NCBI RefSeq assembly: GCF_000143415.4
Contig: NW_003314297.1
Coordinates: 1,456,890-1,520,889 of the forward strand
From: Selaginella moellendorffii
Taxonomy: Eukaryota; Streptophyta; Lycopodiopsida; Selaginellales; Selaginellaceae
Length of the DNA: 64,000 nucleotides
Direction: 5' to 3'
This document shows, piece by piece, positions 56,744 through 64,000 of this stretch. A program made the translations under genes and the position numbers. Within the stretch, counting starts at the first letter, position 1, and each line of letters starts with the position of its first letter. The notes under the pieces are model-generated. The model saw only the letters and a list, made by a program, of their open reading frames with translations, was not told where the DNA came from and searched no databases.

Positions 56744-59310
56744 TCAATCCCTAAAGTGGGATAATCTGTTAAAAACACCCTCCAAACAATTACATGTTTT
56801 ACAATATGTTAGATACAGTTCTTGATATGCTTCAACATCAGACCATGAAGGTTCATATAAATCCTCATATTTCAGCCAATTTCCTACATTCACAATAGAG
56901 TTCTGAAAGTTGTTGAAAACAAAAACTACAACATACCGGGAGGGGAAAGGCAGGAATGCCAACCAAAATATTTGCCAGCCAAAGTAGCTGCCCCTTTAAC
57001 ACCAACATCCTACACAGGAAAGAAAACGACATAGAAATTTTGTGTAAGAAATTTTATTTCTTGCAGTAGAACCTGTGGATCGCTGAGAACTTCTACAGTC
57101 TGACCGAAAACTCCAGCGATGATTCCTGGCCACGTAGCAGACCTGACCGACCATTCATACGTTACTTCTTTGCTATAAAACAGCCAAAAATCGAACCTGG
57201 CGCCCCCACCAACTAGACGTAATGGTGCTGCTGATTCTGTAAAGCATAAATGAGATAAAGGTTTCAAAACTTTTAAGTACCATTTGATGTTTTGTCGGTC
57301 ATAGCTTTCTTAGCAGAAAGAAGAGCGAACGCGACCCCTTCCATCACCTGCGCGAATAAAGGCAAACAACCAGCACACGAGTTAGATTATTACAAACACA
57401 TCCCATACCGCACGAAGCATATCGGCACGACTAGTAGTTTCCGAGATTCCAAGAAATGCGGCTCTGTAAGTCGGACTGTCCATAGGACACCGCTCTCCTA
57501 CATGATGTAAGACACTTGTGTCAGCTTGAGCAAAACCAGAGACAGAGAAAACCACACCATTTAGGAAAGGAAGGTACAGTAATCCACCGCATCCCACCGA
57601 CGCTGTTGCAACTAGCTTGTTGATTTCGTCGTATGAGTTGCCTTCCGTTAATTTTTCTGCTGCCCAAGCTAGATTTCCCCCAGCAGTCATGATGGATCCT
57701 GATAAGGAGTGTGAAAGTTCTCGAGTTTGACTGAATGTAACCTTACCTGTTTTGAACACCAGTGAAGAATCGGGATGGCCCAAAGTAAATACCCCCGGGA
57801 CGAATTTCTAACAAAACTGGAGCCTGTTAGCATGCGATTCTGGTTGAAGACAGCTTACTCCATCATTTTCTTCAACTGGAAAAGATCCTGCGACCCACCT
57901 AGTACGTATTGCACTTGTAGAAGTGAAAAAACAAGGAGAACAGAAGAACATACCCCGACGTCCCAAGGTACACATAAGACGAACCTGGACTTGATGCTCC
58001 AGCTCTGTCGAAGTATCACCACACATCAATTCTCGTTAAACAGGTACGCAACGATGTACCCCAGTGTGCACGCTCCAGCGTCTCCACAAGAGTGTAGCAC
58101 CGGAAGAGCTCGTAGTTCTGGAAAACCAAGTTCGTCTGATGCTTTCGTCGTCACCTTCCCTGGTTGATCTGGAACTATGAACTAAAGACGGCTGGAAAGA
58201 AATATACACACCACATGGAACGTCCGGAGGGAAGATTTTTGGAAACTTTTCTATCCAGTGGTGAAGGCCTGCCGTTTCAATCAGTTTGTCAGCATACTAC
58301 AAGATAAAAACACGTGAGCAAACAGCAATAAACACGAGAAATATACCTGCAGTGAAGGGTCGATTAGTCCTGTTGTTGAAGCCGTAGTTACGTCAGTGAC
58401 AAGAGAACCACACAGCTTCCAGGTAACAAAGTCGTGCCTGATAGGCGTTGAGGAAAAGAAAATCAATGAGAAGTGTAAATCACTCACCCTCCCAGTAGAA
58501 GATGATCGCAAAAAGAAGCGCTGCCTTCCATGTGCTTATCAATCCAACGAAGCTTTGCCAGAACACTGTGGCAATTCATTGCTTGTCGGCGCCAAGAAAG
58601 AAAAATCGAAAGATCGAAAAGGCCCCGCGGCTCACCTGGACGCACCTTGAAAATTTCCAGTCATTGCAGCCAAAAGAGATGGTCCACCAACTAGCTCGGC
58701 AATCTAAAACAAAGTCACGAAATCAAATCAATAGATGTAAAAGACAAAAGCATGTAAAAACCACAAACCTCGATCACTTCTTTAGCGGCCCTAGTGTCGG
58801 AGTAAAGTATCGCTCTTTGCTTATTAGCACAACCAGCCTGAGGGAAGAACTTAGAGAAGAAATTTATAGAGAACTTCGATCCATACTGTTACCTTTGGAA
58901 GGATCACAATGTCCTGCATTTGCCCGGTGACAGAGATTCCTTGAATGCAGCTAGAATCGGCACCGTCATCCCGAGATTTTTTCACGCAGGACTGGACGGC
59001 CTGTATCGTAGCGAGCCACCAGAGCTCCGGATCTTGTTCCATGCTGCAAGAACCTCCCCTGACCCCGATCGATCACTTCTACAGCCGAAATATCGCAGAT
59101 TATCACTCACATAGCCGATTGAGCGGGAGCTGGATGCGCCGCGAAGCCGGAGGCGAGAATATCCCCATCCGACGAGACAATGCACGCCTTGGTCCCTCCC
59201 GTTCCCACATCGATCGCAAGAACAGACTCTACATCGATCGCTCTTGCCCTAGGCGCTCGCAAGGAAGTGCGCGCCAGGACGCAAGAAGAGGAAAGCGCCA
59301 ACAATGCCAT
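56744..59310 (-). CDS. FGGY-family carbohydrate kinase (xylulokinase-like), probably organellar
   Basis: The 18-exon model encodes 540 aa. Exons, 5' to 3': 59111-59310, 58893-59043, 58769-58837, 58636-58703, 58488-58565, 58347-58437, 58212-58296, 58060-58168, 57954-58004, 57859-57898, 57807-57747, 57698-57558, 57497-57409, 57347-57281, 57236-57197, 57142-57073, 57009-56937, 56883-56744. Introns are 43-70 nt, all GT-AG, and the frame closes. The protein would phosphorylate a sugar such as xylulose or ribulose with ATP. Visible are the N-terminal phosphate-1 loop LAIDVGTGGTK (31-41), EQDPELWW (69-76), GISVTGQMQ, GDAGACTLGAGA with the likely catalytic base D277, YLGTSGWVAG, LPFLNGERCPMDSP (376-389) and LVGGGAR (441-447). 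Before the fold lies a Ser/Arg/Ala-rich leader of about 25 residues without acids, like a plastid or mitochondrial transit peptide. The substrate cannot be decided from sequence. The ATG is about 220 bp from the divergent ALDH-like exon. Confidence 0.85.
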
Positions 59311-59529
59311 TGGGCAAAACCTTTTAGGGCAAGATCATAAGTTAGGGCAAAACAGAGAGATTTGAAAATTCTGGTAGATGCTCTGAGCGCTCAACAAACA
59401 ATTCAGTGAACTCGCGGCAATTTAAATGAAAGAATTTGGCGTATTGTGTGAGTGCGCGGGATGAGCGAGCGGTGGAAGAAAGGATAAAGGAGGAGGTTCT
59501 TCGTGTCTAGCGTGTATTTCTTGGCAGCT
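59311..59529. promoter_or_regulatory. Short divergent intergenic region, kinase / ALDH-like exon
   Basis: Only about 220 bp separate the kinase start (minus) from the first ALDH-like Met (plus), so promoter elements must be shared or overlap. No clear TATA box was found on either strand. Confidence 0.45.
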
Positions 59530-59730
59530 ATGGAGGACGAGGAGGCCACCACATTGGACATCAATCCGCGCCTCCGCGAGGGCTTTCGATCGGGGCGGAC
59601 GAGGAGCTCTGCCTGGCGATCCCAGCAGCTCCATGCGATCGCCCGGATGATCGACGAGTGCGACGCGCAGATCTACAGCGCCGTCGCACAAGACACTGGC
59701 AAGTCGCCATTCGAAGTCGAAATCTTCGAG
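59530..59730 (+). pseudogene. Orphan ALDH3-like first exon
   Basis: A 67-codon frame starts ATGGAGGACGAG and ends at a clean donor (GAG|GTACTT), phase 0. It encodes FRSGRTRSSAWRSQQL...AQDTGKSPFEVEIFE, aligned with exon 1 of the ALDH gene 330 bp downstream ([16 protein letters not shown]...[13 protein letters not shown]). No second ALDH exon follows before the next start. Because both donors are phase 0, it could be an alternative first exon that splices to 60429, or the remnant of a tandem duplicate that lost the rest. Confidence 0.65.
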
Positions 59731-59885
59731 GTACTTGAGAATCCTGTAAAATTCCCTCTTCTTCTTCCTCTCGCTTGTGTTCTTGGCTGAATGGATGATA
59801 CGCCTGTGAAAAAAAATTTCCCGCGTGACAACGACACACACCTAGAACACTGCCACGGCCGTGCTACCATTCGCTGGGACAGATC

Positions 59886-60011
59886 TAGCTATAAATGCCG
59901 CACGCTGTGCCGCACGCTGTGCCGCCGCGGCTGCCGCGGTGGCACGCCACGGTGTGCCGCACGGTAGACGTGACCCAACCATAGTTCGCCGACGTGGCGT
60001 ATTTATAAAAG
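59886..60011 (+). promoter_or_regulatory. ALDH promoter with TATA box
   Basis: TATTTATAAAAG at 60000-60011 lies about 47 bp before the ATG at 60058. Just upstream are a second TATA-like CTATAAAT (59889) and a tandem cgcacgctgtgc duplication in GC-rich sequence. Confidence 0.55.
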
Positions 60012-60057
60012 CCAGGGCCTTGGCTGTGTTTCACGGTTTTCTTCCTGGGAGCGAGCA

Positions 60058-62442
60058 ATGGACGATCGGCGCCAAGAATCGATGGAGAGCGCCGTAATCG
60101 CGGCGGTGTGTGGCGAGGTCCGCGGCGATTTCAAATCTGGTAGGACTAGGAGCTTGGATTGGCGGCTCGCGCAGCTCAAGAGCATCGTGGATTTGATCAA
60201 AAAGCACGAGGAAGACATCACGGAGGCCGTGGCCGTCGACATGGGGAAGCCGTCGTATGAGTGCTTCGCCAGCGAGGTGAGCGGCGCTGCTATGGCGCCT
60301 TGCCTGTGATTGCGTACTTGCTCCCCTCTCCCCCTCCCGATTTGGATCTTTCTTGCGTTCACCAGGGTTCTTGGAAGATTTCCGGATCGAAATGCCGCTG
60401 ATTGCGAGTGGATCTTTCTTGCTCGCAGATCTTTCCCGTCAAGAGCGCGTGCCAGCTCGCGATCAAAAACCTCAAGAATTGGACGGCCGCCGTGAATGTA
60501 AGCCGCGATTTCTTTGCCCAAATTTCCCATTCTCTCTGCTCATTTTCTTGGAAATCTTCTTTTCCAGGTTCCACCGCTGCTGGCGACGCTCCCGGCGTCG
60601 GCCTCCATGAAGCCGGAGCCTTTCGGTGTCGTGCTGATAATCTCCGCCTGGAATTTCCCGTTTCGTAAGTCTGTCGGTTGTAGCGCTCGTTCTTTTTTCG
60701 TGACGAGGTTCTCTACTTGTGGTTCTTTAATGCAGTCCTTTCCCTGGACCCGATGGTTGGAGCTATTGCCGCGGGTAATGCCGTGGTGTTGAAGCCGTCG
60801 GAGATGGCACCAGCGACATCGGCGTTGATCGCACGGCTGCTCCCTTTGTACTTGGATAAATCTGCAATTCGCGTGGTCGAGGGTGGAATTCCGGAAACCA
60901 CTGCTCTTCTCCAACAAAAGTGGGATAAGATTTTCTACACGGGTAATGTATAGTGTTTTTCAGTGTACTTTACTGATGACACTTGGCTGGCCGTTTTTTT
61001 CTTTCTTTCAGGCAGTCCAAGAGTCGGACGAATTGTCATGGCTGAGGCCGCAAAGAATCTGACGCCAGTCACTTTGGAACTCGGGGGAAAGTCACCAGTT
61101 ATTGTTGATTCTTCAAGCGATCTCAAAGTAAAGTTCTCAAGTCTTTTTCGGTTTTGCCTTGGTGGATTTTGGCTGACTTTTCTCTTCCAGGTCGCTACCA
61201 GAAGGATCGCTGTTGGAAAATGGGGAAACAACAATGGTCAAGCCTGCGTCAGCCCAGACTATGTGCTTGTCGACTCGTCTTGCTCGACTAAATTCGTAAG
61301 CAACCTACTACATCCTGACAGCTAACGGACATGTCTTTGTAACAGATAGAAGCCATGAAAGATACGCTCAAGAGCTTCTACGGAGAGAATCCTAGAGAGT
61401 CGATGGACATTTCGCGGGTGGTTAATATTAACCATTTCAATCGCCTGGTGGGCCTGTTGGACGATCCAAACATCGCATCAAAAATTGCACACGGTGGTGA
61501 AAAAGACGAGACGAAGCTGTGGGTGCCTTTCTAAATTTCGTAGAGTTTCACTGGCGGTCCGTTTTGAACTTCCAGGTACATTGCTCCAACTCTTCTCGAG
61601 GACGTCCCGTTGGACTCGAAGGTGATGAGCGAGGAAATATTCGGCCCGATTCTTCCAATCATCTCGGTATAGTTGAGATCTCTCTGTGATCGCATTGTAC
61701 TGATTGAAGTCTCTCTTTGCAGGTGCGATCCATCGACGAGGCTATTGACATCGTGAACAGCCGGCCAAAACCTCTGGCGCTCTACCTCTTCACCAAGAAG
61801 GACAAAGTGAAAGAGAAGGTCATCGCAGAGACGTCGGCCGGAGGCATGGTTGTAAACGACTGCTGCTTGCACGTAAGTGTCACCTCCTCACCCCCTCTTT
61901 ATGTTTGATTCCCGTCGCGAGTGTCATGTCTTAAGTTCCCGTTTTCCACTCCTACTTCGCGTCACACTCGTCCGTCAAGCCTTTATTTCTCCAACGCTCC
62001 TTGGTTGACTCCATTCACTGGTGGAAATTCTCGTTCGTTTCTCACGAGTTTGATTAGACTCCCACTCTCTATGATTCTTCCAGTTCTTGACAACCACCCT
62101 CTAGTTTGATTGGACACTCTCGTTTTGATTCTTCCAGTTCTTGACAGCCACCCTCTGGTTTGATTGGACTCCCAGTCTCACTCTCTCTCGTTTTGGTTCT
62201 TGCAGTTCTTGACAACCACACTCCCATTCGGTGGAGTCGGAGAGAGCGGCATGGGATCCTACCACGGCAAGTTCTCGTTCGACGCCTTCAGCCACCACAA
62301 GGCAATCCTGACGAGGCCGTTCTGGATGGACATCATGGCCCGGTATCCTCCCTACAGCGCGCACAAGAAGACCTTCATCCGGTGCCTGCTCGAGGCCGAC
62401 TTTGTGGGGGTCATCCTCTGCCTTCTCGGCCTCAAGGGCTGA
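60058..62442 (+). CDS. ALDH3-type NAD(P)-dependent aldehyde dehydrogenase
   Basis: The 10-exon model encodes 487 aa: 60058-60276, 60429-60497, 60568-60664, 60736-60942, 61012-61127, 61191-61295, 61346-61518, 61576-61666, 61723-61872, 62206-62442. All junctions are GT-AG and the frame closes at TGA 62440. It oxidises fatty or aromatic aldehydes to acids, a detoxification role in plants. Visible are [11 protein letters not shown] (cofactor region), [10 protein letters not shown] (Lys binding the nucleotide), FYTGSPRVGR, the general base E220 in [10 protein letters not shown], the nucleophile C255 in [22 protein letters not shown], and [28 protein letters not shown]. The length and the QACVxPDY motif are typical of the ALDH3 family. 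The hydrophobic C-terminus ([13 protein letters not shown]) could anchor it to a membrane, as in some ALDH3 members. Intron 9 is unusually long (333 nt) with repeated decoy acceptors. Confidence 0.92.
62050..62223 (+). repeat. Tandem copies of the intron 9 acceptor and start of exon 10
   Basis: The block ttcttccag/ttcttgacaaccaccctc occurs with acceptors at 62082-62083, 62136-62137 and 62204-62205 (54- and 68-bp steps). Only the third continues into the ALDH reading frame; the first two lead to stops. Confidence 0.85.
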
Positions 62443-63741
62443 TCCTTCTTCACCGGTTGTCTTTTCTCTCTAATTTTTTCTCTCCCTCTGTGACGAAATT
62501 TGTTGTTCTTTTCTTGGTTTTCTAGAATCGAAACGTTTAATTGTATAGTTTGAAGCCATAATAATCTACGTGCTCAAGTCAACGAAATTCTTCAAGCGCC
62601 ACGTCACCGAGTAAACTTGGTCCATGGAATTCAAACAGGTCAATGGGAGTCAAACGTTTGAGTTGCGACCTAGAATGGAGGTTGGGCGCTTTGATTTGCA
62701 ATCGCTGCTGTGCATCAAATGCTCCCCGGCTTTGGATTCAATTCGTCGCAGCAAGGATGGATTGATGAGCCAGATGCGACTCTTGTGAGATGCACAATGC
62801 ATCCATCACAAACAACTCGCATGGCACAGATTCCTCGCTTCTCGCGGAACACCAGCAAAGGAAAAAAGGCGAAGAAAAGAAGAAGCAAGGTTTTTCACTT
62901 CCTCTTTTGCGGTCGTTCGTCGGTGATGGTTGCTCGTGGGTTTTAATTGCCGAAGTGGAAAGCCCCCACCTGATCATCCAGCAAATCATACACGCTCTCA
63001 ATCATTCAATCCAATCCTGCGAGCAAAGAGAGCAAAGAAAGCTAAAGAAACCAGAAAAGAAGAATACTACGCACAGCTAAAAAGAAGAAAAGGATATGAT
63101 CTGATCTGACCATCTGGAGCCTGGCGATCGAGCAGTGCTAGGGCAATGGACTGGACGCTGGCAGAGGCTGGTCAGGCAGGGGGGTCATGTCGATCGCATT
63201 TAATGCCAAATGCCCCAAATCGAAGAACAAACAGGGGACTCGGGAGAAAAGCAAGGAAAGCGAAGACGGAGGAGAAAAAAATGTATAAACTAGAAAACTT
63301 GGTTCGTCGGTTTTGCTTGGCAGATCTCTGCGTGCTTTTGTTGTCTTCTTCCCTGCTGGTTTGGCAAAGATGCCCCCTTGATCCTTGTTCTATTGGTCCC
63401 GCTCAAATTCTTCCAATCGCGACTCGCATTCAATGCCGAGAACTCCTTTCAAGGATGATCACGACGTGGTGCTTGCTCGATGATCTCGGTCAGGAAGAAC
63501 ACAACCAGGAATCCATGGAAGTCCATGGAAGTCAGTCTCACTGTTTTTTCGTTCCAACGAGGGAGACAAGAAAGTTGACCGTGTCAAAGACTCTATCGCG
63601 AGAACAAGGAATGGATGATCGAAAGTTACGCCATCACGAAATGGTGAGGCTGCTGCTGAGATGATAGAGAAAAATCTCTCAAAAACCCAAGACGATCTAG
63701 ACGAAGAAGAAGAAGAAGAGAGAAGAGATCGCCAGTGGCGA
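62443..63741. other. ALDH 3' region and intergenic, no supported gene
   Basis: It holds the ALDH 3' UTR, then the 3' flank of the neprosin-type gene. Open frames on the plus strand at 62710-63080 and 63146-63664 are overlapping, show no family motif or matching splice pattern, and are not called. Nothing else was recognised. Confidence 0.5.
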
Positions 63742-64000
63742 CTAGCTCTTGGAGCATCCCCGGCCGCCAAAGATGATATACGAGCCCCAGTTTCGATCGA
63801 AGTACTTCCTGGCGGTGTAGCACTCGGGATCGGTGGAGAACTCGGCGAGATCCACCGCGTCAAACTGGCGCATTTGATCGTCCAGGTAGGCGAGCTCGCA
63901 CTGGGACGCCGCGCGCGTGTTGCCCTCGGCGGGGAAGAAGCCACTCCCCATTTGCGTGGAGAGCTCCGGCCCATCGGAGGCTCCCGAGAGGCACACCTCG
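63742..64000 (-). CDS. Neprosin-domain protein, C-terminal exon (partial)
   Basis: The frame is open to the window edge (at least 86 codons) and ends TGA-strand-wise at 63742 after GGRGCSKS. It shows the C-terminal signature of the neprosin (DUF239) glutamic peptidase family: STQMGSGFFPAEG, then a region with QFDAVDLAEFS, a conserved Cys in PECYTAR, and NWGSYIIFGG near the end. Plant neprosins are secreted proteins cleaving after proline in the carnivorous-plant prototype; most plant members are uncharacterised. The N-terminal part, including signal peptide and catalytic Glu residues, lies outside the window. Loss of the usual final Gly-Gly-Pro-Gly in favour of GGRGC is a minor variation. Confidence 0.8.
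   Translation of the reverse strand, partial: EVCLSGASDGPELSTQMGSGFFPAEGNTRAASQCELAYLDDQMRQFDAVDLAEFSTDPECYTARKYFDRNWGSYIIFGGRGCSKS

Noticed and set aside
58021-58075. Kinase exon reading through LGYIVAYLFNEN to a stop
   Set aside because: A 55-nt GT-AG intron (58005-58059) restores the FGGY motif ACTLGAGASSPGSSYVYLGTSG region split across exons, so the read-through is intronic.
63146-63664. 172-codon plus-strand frame near the right edge
   Set aside because: No recognised motif, biased and basic composition, and it runs antisense to the 3' flank of the neprosin-type gene.

Overview
The window reads as nuclear DNA of a land plant. Most introns are only about 43-70 nt with GT-AG ends, there are plant-type TTTAGGG telomeric repeats, and most of the window is nested LTR retrotransposons beside a compact genic block. 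Very short introns, an FGGY kinase, an ALDH3-type aldehyde dehydrogenase and a neprosin-type protein together fit a lycophyte such as Selaginella best. That assignment is inference.

Layout. 1-5.9 kb is AT-rich, decayed transposon sequence. 5.9-55.4 kb is a nest of elements that can be unpacked by target-site duplications (TSDs). The oldest host is a non-coding LTR element (family A, about 6.19-55.24 kb). A second LTR family (B, 9648-49858) sits in it. A younger A element (12114-42482, TSD GGGTT) sits in B. That A element was then hit by a 13.2 kb DNA transposon in its 5' LTR (13366-26561, TSD AGAG), a reverse solo LTR (27805-29569, TSD GGTAT) and a very young complete A element (30864-38565, TSD CGCAG). 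The B 3' LTR holds a reverse solo LTR (46397-48944, TSD CTTTT), itself split by a 5'-truncated LINE with a 16-bp TSD. Long open frames inside the A LTRs are artefacts of a 12-bp GAGTCCGAGATG minisatellite and are not genes.

The standout is the 13.2 kb DNA transposon. It has a 24-bp perfect terminal inverted repeat, a 4-bp TSD confirmed by an empty site in the sister LTR, and two divergent gene modules. Leftward runs a DUF7869-type RNase-H-like transposase candidate preceded by a 218-aa protein with an internal duplication. Rightward runs one 11-exon gene that joins a ParB-like domain, a methylase-like segment, a long acidic linker and an FCP1/HAD-like phosphatase domain. About two dozen copies of a 22-bp palindrome (ATGGCATG...CATGCCAT, with C/T and G/A variants) are scattered through the element and were not noticed outside it. 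They occur in introns next to the 3' splice site, in the divergent promoter region and even in coding sequence. The large gene carries two in-frame TAG codons, both at sites where Gln is expected.

55.4-56.7 kb is AT-rich spacer. 56.7-64 kb is ordinary genic DNA: an 18-exon FGGY carbohydrate kinase (minus), a divergently transcribed 10-exon ALDH3-type gene (plus) with an orphan duplicate first exon upstream, and the 3' end of a neprosin-domain gene (minus) cut by the window edge.
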